A DNA stretch of 23,643 bases from an uncultured Clostridia bacterium (GTDB lineage Bacteria; Bacillota; Clostridia; UBA1381): assembly GCA_934454145.1 (NCBI GenBank), contig CAKSFT010000014.1, positions 1 through 23,643 on the forward strand, in the 5' to 3' direction. A program made the translations under genes and the position numbers. This document shows positions 1-5,575 of the stretch, piece after piece; positions within the stretch are counted from its first letter, which is position 1, and each line of letters opens with the position of its first letter. The notes beneath the pieces were generated by a model, which saw only the letters and a list, made by a program, of their open reading frames with translations, made no database searches and had not been told where the DNA came from.

Positions 1-171
1 ATATATCAAACCTATAGGGGTATGCAGATAACTTTTCCGACAAGATTATTCAATCCCGAATATGTCAAAAAGCAAATCCCGATTGAATATGACGGAACAA
101 ATATAAAACAGTTAGCCAAAAAATACGGATATAGTGAAAAAACAATACGAAGAATGCTAAAAGAAATATGA
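1..171 (+). CDS. Mor-family transcription activator, C-terminal part (5' end outside window)
   Basis: The frame is open from the first base of the window and ends in TGA at 169-171, giving 56 residues; the true start lies upstream. An internal ATG at 22 would give only 49 residues and is probably not the start. The segment reads YRGMQITFP, then a spacer, then YDGTNIKQLAKKYGYSEKTIRRMLKEI-type sequence, which matches the C-terminal half of the Mor/Mga-like activator family: a short beta element carrying the G-x-x-I motif followed by a helix-turn-helix with the typical 'DG-N-x-x-x-LA-x-KYG-S' pattern. Family members are DNA-binding activators found mostly in phages and conjugative elements, so the gene marks the left flank as mobile DNA. 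Family assignment comes from motif recognition only. Confidence 0.72.
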   Translation: MYQTYRGMQITFPTRLFNPEYVKKQIPIEYDGTNIKQLAKKYGYSEKTIRRMLKEI

Positions 172-184
172 AAGGATGAGCAAA

Positions 185-358
185 ATGGCAGAAAATAAAA
201 CTCCTAAAAATGTTGAATATATGTGTAGTTGGTGTGGAGCAAAAGCTGTAACCCACATATCTGCAGGCAGACCTAATCCAGGACATTGTCCGCGAAAACC
301 CAAAATGGCAAACGGAATGATGAAACCTCATACATGGGTAATAAAAAGAAAATTCTAA
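185..358 (+). CDS. Small Cys/His (zinc-ribbon-like) protein of mobile-element type
   Basis: This is a 57-residue protein with C-x2-C (CSWC) near residue 14, a later Cys in the GHCPRK segment and a His in PHTWV, a set able to bind one zinc ion. The reading frame also has an ATG at 176. I chose 185 because AAAGGATG at 171-178 is then placed about 7-10 bases upstream, whereas the 176 ATG lies inside that ribosome site. It starts 13 bases after the Mor-family gene, so the two are likely cotranscribed. Similar short Cys-rich proteins occur beside Mor-like genes in Clostridia elements. The function is unknown. Confidence 0.6.
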   Translation: MAENKTPKNVEYMCSWCGAKAVTHISAGRPNPGHCPRKPKMANGMMKPHTWVIKRKF

Positions 359-378
359 CGATATATGGTGATAAACTA

Positions 379-2283
379 ATGAAAAATTATGATGATATTA
401 TAAATAGAACAAAAAGAAATTACACAAAAATATCATATGGGAAAAGCCTATTAAAAAATGTTGACAAGGTATATACTTCATATAGTATACCACATTCTGA
501 AAATATTGTTGCCGCTTTAAAAACCGGTATATCACTTTTTGAATTTAACGGTATAATAATAACCAATCAAGCCATATATTTCAGTCAGCATAAAGACGAT
601 AGAATCCCATATGACGAATTGTGCAAATATGTAGTCTATATGAAAGATGAAAAAGATAATGCAATGATAGCAACAGCAAATAAATATCGTTCCATTACAC
701 CACCAACGCTTATTTCAAAGAATATTCCAGGCAGTGAAATATGTATTTGCATTCGGGATATTCAAAAAGAACTGATAAAGGAGTTCTCTTGGGCTAAAGA
801 ACAAAGAGAAGCATTAGTTAACGCATTTTGTGAAAAAGTTGATGAAATCAAATTTGGTGAATTACCCGAATATGTATTATATTCATTATGCGAATTGCGG
901 CACGAGGAATATTCCTGCAATAAATCAGTAGTTGCAGAGTCCGAATTATATTTTTTACAAAACGGCGAGGAAAATTATATTTCATTCATAAAAAAATTAC
1001 CCCCAAATGTATCTGACGAAGTCAAAACTAAGCTTTTAGATTCTGTTACAGAACTAAAAGAAAAAATGATAAAAGGGCTGTCTGATATAGATTTAATAAT
1101 TGCCGATAAGTATTTGGAAACACTTTTTTCTTCGGTAAGAACTTGGGAAAATACAGATAGATTGACTGCTTTAGCCAAATGTTATATGTTCATTCGTTAT
1201 AAAGATATGACGGGGTTTAATAAGGAATTGAGCAACTCTAAAAATATTTTAAGTCAGGATGAAATTGCCGACTTAAACTTATTTAAAGGCTGCTACCTTA
1301 ATCATTCAATGATAAACGTATACAATACAATAAAAGACGGTAATGTACCCACGGATGAAATGTGTGAATTATATGACAGCTTTGGGTTGACAGCTTTGCA
1401 TTATGCTTTGATTCTGCAAAAAAATGATATAGCTGAAACATTGATAGAAAATCATGATTGGGAATGTTATGATTTTTTTGATAATGAGTCGGGGATTAAC
1501 AGATTTTTAGATTATAAATTTGTATCTGTATTATTAAACCAACCCTGTGCAAAATATATCATTATCAAAAATACAGATGTCATACAAGCAGAATTAAAAA
1601 CCATAAAATCATATAATCGTCAAATAAAACTAAAAGAAGGGTTGAATTTTCTTTGTGAAAAAAACATTTCCGGTATAAAAGCCCAAATGAATATAGCTAA
1701 AAAGAATGGTGACTATAACCGAGCGCAAGCCTTAGCCGAAGAAATCTATCGGGTAAAAGAAATCATCAATCAGAGGCACGAAGAAATCAGAAGGTTGTAT
1801 AGCGATATTGATGAAATAAATTCTGAAATTCAGAATATAATTTCGAATTATATCTCTGATACAGAATCTAAGATAAGCGGAATCAAAAGCAAGAAAAATC
1901 GATTTATTGATTTTATGATTTCGATTTTTGAAAGTCCCGATTATCTTTTGAAATTTATTTCTGCAAATCAAGAGGATTCTGCAAATTATTCTTTCAAAGG
2001 CTTCGAATTTACAACAATGTCATCACTTGATATAAATTTTGACGATGAAGATATAATTTTCGATGCAGATGATAATGAGCAGGAAAATCAAGAAAGCGTT
2101 CAACCGTTGTATGGTGACTCGTGGTTTTCTCCTGAAGCACATATCGATATAAAAATTTTATCATCGGAATACAGAATATTGGCGAAAAAATATCATCCCG
2201 ATATATGTAAATATAGTAATGCAAACAGGATATTTATTGATATAGCTAATGAACGGGCAGAAATAATAGAAAATCTGGAATAG
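379..2283 (+). CDS. Large multi-domain protein with ankyrin-like, coiled-coil and C-terminal J-domain parts
   Basis: The protein has 634 residues if it starts at ATG 379, which has GGTGAT at 367-372 upstream and avoids overlap with the previous gene. A TTG at 286 and an ATG at 334 are in-frame alternatives. Visible parts in order: a beta-rich region at about 45-110 (GIIITNQAIYF followed by RIPYDEL) resembling bacterial PH-like domains; a mostly helical middle; an ankyrin-like repeat near 334-360 (GLTALHYALILQKNDIAE); a charged coiled coil at about 410-505; an acidic linker near 550-575; and a J-domain-like end at about 587-634 with the HPD tripeptide in KKYHPDICKYS. J-domains stimulate the Hsp70 ATPase, so DnaK recruitment is likely. 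There is no signal peptide or membrane segment, so it should be cytosolic. Base composition is more A/T-rich than the core genes. The role is unknown; accessory cargo of the mobile flank is an inference. Confidence 0.75.
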   Translation: MKNYDDIINRTKRNYTKISYGKSLLKNVDKVYTSYSIPHSENIVAALKTGISLFEFNGIIITNQAIYFSQHKDDRIPYDELCKYVVYMKDEKDNAMIATANKYRSITPPTLISKNIPGSEICICIRDIQKELIKEFSWAKEQREALVNAFCEKVDEIKFGELPEYVLYSLCELRHEEYSCNKSVVAESELYFLQNGEENYISFIKKLPPNVSDEVKTKLLDSVTELKEKMIKGLSDIDLIIADKYLETLFSSVRTWENTDRLTALAKCYMFIRYKDMTGFNKELSNSKNILSQDEIADLNLFKGCYLNHSMINVYNTIKDGNVPTDEMCELYDSFGLTALHYALILQKNDIAETLIENHDWECYDFFDNESGINRFLDYKFVSVLLNQPCAKYIIIKNTDVIQAELKTIKSYNRQIKLKEGLNFLCEKNISGIKAQMNIAKKNGDYNRAQALAEEIYRVKEIINQRHEEIRRLYSDIDEINSEIQNIISNYISDTESKISGIKSKKNRFIDFMISIFESPDYLLKFISANQEDSANYSFKGFEFTTMSSLDINFDDEDIIFDADDNEQENQESVQPLYGDSWFSPEAHIDIKILSSEYRILAKKYHPDICKYSNANRIFIDIANERAEIIENLE

Positions 2284-2290
2284 GTCAAGA

Positions 2291-2328
2291 AAGCGAGTGT
2301 TAATTTTAAAATTATTACTCGCTTTTTA
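2291..2328 (+). terminator. Hairpin terminator after the J-domain gene
   Basis: The arms AAGCGAGT (2291-2298) and ACTCGCTT (2317-2324) pair perfectly around an A/T-rich loop and run into a T-rich tail. The hairpin begins 7 bases after the stop codon. The two micro-genes downstream show no clear promoter, so it may terminate only partially. Confidence 0.7.
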
Positions 2329-2350
2329 TTATGAAAGGAGCGTGAATTAA

Positions 2351-2437
2351 ATGCAATATGTATTATTAGGTTTTGGTATAACATTAACCGTGTTACTTTT
2401 AGCAGATGAAATAAGCAACTCAAAAGAAAGGGTGTGA
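2351..2437 (+). CDS. Micro-protein with one membrane segment (28 residues)
   Basis: The reading frame MQYVLLGFGITLTVLLLADE plus a short charged tail is preceded by AAAGGAG at 2334-2340, with about 10 bases to the ATG. Residues 3-17 are strongly hydrophobic, enough for a single membrane helix, followed by a hydrophilic DEISNSKERV end. It stops 4 bases before the next micro-gene, which suggests translational coupling. It is too short to assign to a family. The ribosome site and the tandem arrangement are the main evidence that it is expressed. Confidence 0.5.
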   Translation: MQYVLLGFGITLTVLLLADEISNSKERV

Positions 2438-2441
2438 TAAA

Positions 2442-2549
2442 ATGGGATTTTTAATCGGTGCTGGCACAACAGCGATTACTTCATTCAGTGAGGGTGCTAT
2501 GCTGGCGGTATCGGTGTATCTTGCGATGAGAGGCATAAAAAGAAAGTAA
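2442..2549 (+). CDS. Micro-protein, glycine/alanine-rich membrane peptide (35 residues)
   Basis: The frame starts MGFLIGAGTTAITSFSEGAM and ends in a basic MRGIKRK tail. A ribosome site AAAGGGTG overlaps the end of the previous micro-gene. The peptide has two weakly hydrophobic stretches around a Ser-Glu-Gly turn, followed by a positively charged C-terminus as in small inner-leaflet membrane peptides. It is followed within 10 bases by a strong hairpin. Small membrane peptides of this kind occur in integrative elements and phages; no specific role can be read from the sequence. Confidence 0.5.
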   Translation: MGFLIGAGTTAITSFSEGAMLAVSVYLAMRGIKRK

Positions 2550-2558
2550 ATATTTATA

Positions 2559-2584
2559 GGGCAGATGATTTTTTTCATTTGCCC
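2559..2584 (+). terminator. Hairpin closing the micro-gene pair
   Basis: GGGCAGATGA (2559-2568) pairs with TCATTTGCCC (2575-2584) over 10 bp with one G-U, around a six-T loop. It lies 10 bases after the second micro-gene. It lacks a long T tail, so it may stabilise the 3' end or act together with the next hairpin. Confidence 0.55.
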
Positions 2585-2597
2585 CGTCTGCCGACTG

Positions 2598-2628
2598 AAA
2601 AAAACACGCCCGATATGGACGTGTTTTT
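2598..2628 (-). terminator. Strong terminator downstream of fic, possibly the displaced ssrA terminator
   Basis: On the - strand AAAAACACG-U-CC pairs with GG-G-CGUGUUUUU (12 bp with one G-U pair, loop ATATC) and ends in a run of T. It can work in both directions. It begins 3 bases after the duplicated copy of the ssrA CCA end at 2632-2634, the place where a native tmRNA terminator would sit. Confidence 0.8.
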
Positions 2629-2631
2629 GGG

Positions 2632-2666
2632 TGGTGGAGATGAGCGTCATTGATTGGTGTCCGAAA
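2632..2666 (-). repeat. Imperfect duplicate of the ssrA 3' end (candidate attachment-site half)
   Basis: TGGTGGAGATGA at 2632-2643 equals 3463-3474 (the tmRNA acceptor end with CCA). TTGA at 2650-2653 equals 3481-3484, and GTGTCCGAAA at 2657-2666 equals 3489-3498 with a one-base gap. Both copies are in the same orientation, 831 bp apart, with the antitoxin-fic pair between them. The T-arm part has diverged, so this is a decayed copy. The last codons of fic are encoded inside it. Confidence 0.72.
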
Positions 2667-3252
2667 CGCACATTTTTAATATAGGAACAAGTGCCCCGTA
2701 ATCATCTACCGACATTATCGAAGCATTTAATATATCATCACGGCTTGCATTTCCCCAATTAAGTGAATAGCCGAATTTCAGCATCCACTGACGGATAAAT
2801 TCTCGGATTGCCCTGCCGTTTCCCTCTCGGAACGGGTGAATTATATTTAATTCCGCCATTATGTATGCCGTGAAATCAAATAAATCTTTTTCATCAAAAG
2901 TATTGTTTTTGCATGATTTAATTTTATCAAAGACCTTATTAAGCTCATTGTCAATACAGTCGGGCGGATAAAACATTGTATCGCCTTTGTATATCTGTTC
3001 TCTTCTTATTTTTCCTGCAAACAGATAAACATCTTCAAAGAGATAATGATGAATGTTAAATAAATGCGTTTTTGTGAAATGCCCCGAAATGGGGTTTATA
3101 ATGAGTTCATAACTTTTAGCGGAAACAATTTCTTCCTCAAACTGCTTTAATGTATCCAAATCTTGAATATTAAGTTTATTTTTTAATACATTTGTGTCAC
3201 GATAACAATATATCGACTGAACGGTTGAGTAAACATCATATTTTGAAAACAT
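2647..3252 (-). CDS. Fic-domain AMP-transferase toxin
   Basis: This 201-residue protein carries the complete Fic active-site motif HPFREGNGRAIR at residues 139-150, with catalytic His139, the phosphate-binding GNGR loop and the trailing Arg. A flap-like segment MFYPPDCI is near 93-100. Fic enzymes move AMP from ATP onto hydroxyl groups of target proteins; standalone toxins of this size AMPylate bacterial targets such as topoisomerases, but the target here is unknown. The ATG lies one base after the antitoxin stop, with AAAGGA upstream, so the two genes are translationally coupled. The C-terminal residues CVSDTNQ are encoded by the duplicated ssrA end, so insertion may have reshaped the tail. 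All catalytic residues are present, so the toxin appears intact. Confidence 0.93.
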   Translation of the reverse strand: MFSKYDVYSTVQSIYCYRDTNVLKNKLNIQDLDTLKQFEEEIVSAKSYELIINPISGHFTKTHLFNIHHYLFEDVYLFAGKIRREQIYKGDTMFYPPDCIDNELNKVFDKIKSCKNNTFDEKDLFDFTAYIMAELNIIHPFREGNGRAIREFIRQWMLKFGYSLNWGNASRDDILNASIMSVDDYGALVPILKMCVSDTNQ

Positions 3253-3253
3253 A

Positions 3254-3427
3254 TTATTTTCCTTTAACTTTGTATTTTTCAGATATTTCTTTTACTAATT
3301 CGGTGATTGATACATTGCCTTTTGACAAACGCTCCAAATTATGAAGGGATTGCTTGCTCAAATCCATTCCCTCAACGGCAAAACTGCCTCTGATATTCTT
3401 TACTGCCTGATTATAGCTCTGAGCCAT
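3254..3427 (-). CDS. VbhA-type antitoxin of the Fic toxin
   Basis: This 57-residue protein starts at ATG 3425-3427 behind a strong AAGGAGG site; the longer open frame that reaches into the tmRNA gene is not used. The segment RGSFAVEGMDLSK holds the class I Fic-inhibition signature [S/T]-x-x-x-E-[G/N] (S-F-A-V-E-G). In VbhA/VbhT-type pairs the glutamate of this signature blocks productive ATP binding in the Fic active site. The rest, with LERLSKGNVSITELVKEI, matches the helical tail of this family. It lies immediately before fic. The start codon is only 36 bases after the CCA end of ssrA, and I see no promoter or terminator in that gap, so expression from the ssrA promoter is likely. Confidence 0.85.
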   Translation of the reverse strand: MAQSYNQAVKNIRGSFAVEGMDLSKQSLHNLERLSKGNVSITELVKEISEKYKVKGK

Positions 3428-3462
3428 AGAAAATCCCTCCTTAATTTGTACGTGTAAATCGA

Positions 3463-3812
3463 TGGTGGAGATGACGAGAGTTGAACTCGTGTCCGAAAAC
3501 ATATTCACCTCGGCATCTACGGGTGTAGGCTGCAAAAAAGGATTCCCCTCATATAAGCTTTACAGCCAAAGCTTATACTACGGTAGTTTCACAGTTCATG
3601 ACAGCCCCCGAAACAAAAGGCTGTTCACGTTCACCACTGATATGCGCCTTGTTCGCGGCCGTGGTGCTCCGCGTCAAGACGGTTGCCTTATTTAGGCAGC
3701 GTATGCTAATTCGTTGTTAGCGTTTATATTTAAGTTTTGAGCCTTTTAAAGTGACGCTCGGCACTACCCGCTTCCGAAGCTTCAACATCCCCGTCGAAAC
3801 CGTTACATCCCC
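3463..3812 (-). ncRNA. ssrA: tmRNA (ssrA), tag ANNELAYAA
   Basis: The - strand begins GGGGATGTAACGGTTTCGAC, the classic tmRNA 5' end, and finishes CATCTCCACCA with CCA encoded. The two ends pair as a 7-bp acceptor stem (one G-U), and the T-arm CGAGTTCAACTCTCG precedes it. The 350-nt length is normal. The tag frame reads GCT AAC AAC GAA TTA GCA TAC GCT GCC TAA (3721 down to 3692), giving ANNELAYAA if translation resumes at the GCT after ATAAAC. An in-frame GCT seven codons earlier would give a 16-residue tag. tmRNA rescues stalled ribosomes with SmpB and marks the product for proteolysis. Its 3' end is a common integration site. Confidence 0.96.
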
Positions 3813-3823
3813 ATATTTATATA

Positions 3824-3852
3824 AGTATATCACAGAAAAAACAATAAATCAA
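3824..3852 (-). promoter_or_regulatory. ssrA promoter
   Basis: On the - strand the -35 TTGATT (3847-3852) and -10 TATACT (3824-3829) are separated by 17 bp, with an extended TGA just before the -10. The predicted start coincides with the GGGG 5' end of tmRNA within about a turn of DNA. It probably also drives the antitoxin-fic pair. Confidence 0.7.
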
Positions 3853-3889
3853 TAACAACTTTGTTACAAAACAATTATTTTACTAAATA

Positions 3890-4243
3890 TTATTTGTCGC
3901 AAAAAGTTTTTTTATACCCAAATACTTTTCCCCCTAAATCATTACACTGTGTCACATCTGCTGTGACAATGACATTAAATCCGTTTGACGATTTTGCATA
4001 TTCCAACGGGTCAATATACGTTTTTGTCAAAACCGCCTTTGAAAATCCGAAAACACCGTTTTCATCAAAAAAATCATTTATGCAGTTTTGAGTGCAGTAA
4101 TATTTCATATTTTCAAAATCGCCGCCACTAAACAAACGAAAAAATTGTCCGATTGTGTATTCCGGTGTCGGATTGCTCATCTCAATTATATTCCCATCTT
4201 TACCATAGATTTCATAATCTATCATCCGGTCGCGCCCTAACAT
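3890..4243 (-). CDS. Uncharacterised 117-residue protein, possibly truncated
   Basis: The frame reads MLGRDRMIDYEIYGKDG and ends KKTFCDK. The middle (TPEYTIGQFFRLFSGGDFENMKYYC) looks like the helical start of small NTF2-like or DUF4829-like domains, where a short helix is followed by a 'workload' motif and a curved sheet. I cannot confirm the family. Relatives with this kind of domain usually start with a lipoprotein signal or membrane helix; none is present here, and the in-frame sequence upstream soon reaches a stop at about 4288, so the N-terminus may be lost. The ribosome site is weak (TGTAGG). It lies between the tRNA-Trp terminator and the ssrA promoter. It could be a gene remnant. Confidence 0.5.
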   Translation of the reverse strand: MLGRDRMIDYEIYGKDGNIIEMSNPTPEYTIGQFFRLFSGGDFENMKYYCTQNCINDFFDENGVFGFSKAVLTKTYIDPLEYAKSSNGFNVIVTADVTQCNDLGGKVFGYKKTFCDK

Positions 4244-4420
4244 AATAAAACCTACAACATACCAAATATACTATACAACTGTAAAGAAAGATAATCCCAT
4301 ATTTTTTCGATAATCGTCCCCTTTACGATTAGAAATAAATTCAGGAAACCATATTCCAATTTAAGTTGTATTGGCAGAGTTATAAACAGGATGGAAATAA
4401 TGTTAGAAACAGCGACATAA

Positions 4421-4466
4421 GAAAAATAAAAAGCCCCCGGACAAAGCATATACGCTAAGTCCGGGG
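4421..4466 (-). terminator. Terminator of tRNA-Trp
   Basis: On the - strand CCCCGGACTTAGC pairs with GCTTTGTCCGGGG (strong 8-bp GC-rich base plus AGC/GCT at the top, with a two-base internal mismatch) and is followed by CTTTTTATTTTTC. It starts 11 bases after the CCA of the tRNA. The stretch from 4253 to 4420 beyond it shows no gene that I can support. Confidence 0.85.
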
Positions 4467-4476
4467 ACAATTTACA

Positions 4477-4552
4477 TGGCAGGGGTACAAGGACTCGAAC
4501 CTTGGGCACTTGGTTTTGGAGACCAATGCTCTACCAACTGAGCTACACCCCT
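4477..4552 (-). tRNA. trnW: tRNA-Trp (anticodon CCA)
   Basis: The 76-nt gene reads AGGGGTG ... TACCCCTGCCA on the - strand, with the anticodon loop CTCCAAA between TTGGT and ACCAA arms, T-arm CAAGGTTCGAGTCCTTG and encoded CCA. It has its own promoter and terminator, so it is a single-gene unit. Confidence 0.97.
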
Positions 4553-4569
4553 AAACAAATTACTTATCT

Positions 4570-4598
4570 ATTCTACCACACTTATTCCCGCATGTCAA
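4570..4598 (-). promoter_or_regulatory. tRNA-Trp promoter
   Basis: TTGACA (4593-4598) and TAGAAT (4570-4575), read on the - strand, are separated by exactly 17 bp. The tRNA starts 17 bases downstream of the -10. Confidence 0.85.
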
Positions 4599-4737
4599 GA
4601 TTTTTTTTCAAAAAGTGCAAGTTTTTTCAAAAAAATATAATCCTTATGGAATATACTTTTTGCTTCAAAATTCGTTTCTTTCGTAATCGCCGCCTTTGCC
4701 GCCACAAATATACACTCGCCAAAACAAATGCAAAAGT

Positions 4738-4764
4738 GGCTGTGCAAACAAAATTGCAACAGCC
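4738..4764 (-). terminator. Weak hairpin after the ABC importer operon
   Basis: GGCTGT-T-GCA pairs with TGC-ACAGCC on the - strand, with one bulged base, and is followed by ACTTTTGC. It lies about 20 bases after the stop of the ATPase gene. It is the only candidate terminator between that gene and tRNA-Trp. The T tract is short, so the assignment is tentative. Confidence 0.4.
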
Positions 4765-4784
4765 GCCGCAAATCCAATATCAGC

Positions 4785-5570
4785 TTATTTATAATTTACC
4801 GTGCTCAAAAATTCCCTCAGGCGTTCACTTTTTGGGTTCAGCATGACGTCATCGGGGTTTCCCTCTTCTGCAATGACACCGTTGTCCATAAAAACAATCC
4901 TGTCCGAAACATTGCGTGCGAAGGACATCTCATGGGTCACAATAATCATTGTCATATTCTCTTCTGCAAGCGATTTTATAACCTTTAATACTTCATTTGT
5001 GATTTCCGGGTCAAGCGCCGAGGTCGGCTCGTCAAAAAGCATTATCTTCGGGTTCAGCGCCAGCGCACGCACAATGGCAACCCTCTGCTGCTGACCGCCT
5101 GACAATTCACACGGATAGCTTTTTTCCTTGCCCGACAGTCCGCTCCGCGCCAGAAGTTCCATGGCATTTTCTTCAATTTCCCTGTATATTTCTTTCTTGT
5201 TTGCCCTGAAATCAGGGCTTTCCTTCGCAAGGAGTTTTGGCGCCAATGTGATGTTCTCTATCACATTGTATTGCGGAAAAAGGTTAAACTGCTGAAACAC
5301 AAAACCAAAATTTGTCTGCATTTTCCGCAGAGCCTTCGACGAGGCTTTCTTCTTGTCTGACGCATCAAACACAACCTCTCCGTCAACTTTTATCTGCCCC
5401 CTGTCCGCTTTTTCAAGGAAAGCAATGCACCGCAAAAGGGTGGTTTTTCCGCTGCCCGATGAACCAATCACCGAGATTACCTCCCCCTTTTCCATGGAAA
5501 AATCAATTCCTTTCAAGACCTCTGTTTTCCCAAAGCTTTTATTTATATCATTTACTTCTAATATTGGCAT
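4785..5570 (-). CDS. Polar amino-acid ABC transporter, ATP-binding protein (GlnQ/HisP type)
   Basis: This 261-residue protein is the nucleotide-binding subunit of a polar amino-acid uptake system. It has Walker A GSSGSGKTT (36-44), the Q-loop VFQQFNLFP (91-99), the signature LSGGQQQR (156-163), Walker B IMLFDEPTSALD (176-187) and the switch His213 in VTHEMSFA. The FQQFNLFP stretch and the EMSFARNV segment are typical of the polar amino-acid (PAAT) group. It follows the permease by 5 bases with AGAGG as ribosome site at the permease end. Together with the lipoprotein and permease it forms a full importer, driven by the promoter at 7191-7219. The amino acid transported cannot be told from this subunit. 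Confidence 0.95.
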   Translation of the reverse strand: MPILEVNDINKSFGKTEVLKGIDFSMEKGEVISVIGSSGSGKTTLLRCIAFLEKADRGQIKVDGEVVFDASDKKKASSKALRKMQTNFGFVFQQFNLFPQYNVIENITLAPKLLAKESPDFRANKKEIYREIEENAMELLARSGLSGKEKSYPCELSGGQQQRVAIVRALALNPKIMLFDEPTSALDPEITNEVLKVIKSLAEENMTMIIVTHEMSFARNVSDRIVFMDNGVIAEEGNPDDVMLNPKSERLREFLSTVNYK

Positions 5571-5575
5571 ATTCT

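Noticed and set aside
3428..3535. N-terminal extension of the antitoxin frame into ssrA
   Set aside because: It would translate the tmRNA T-arm and acceptor end. A strong ribosome site and ATG at 3427 give the normal antitoxin length.
4252..4509. 85-residue - strand frame with hydrophobic stretches
   Set aside because: It begins inside tRNA-Trp and runs through that gene's terminator, so it is not a translated gene.
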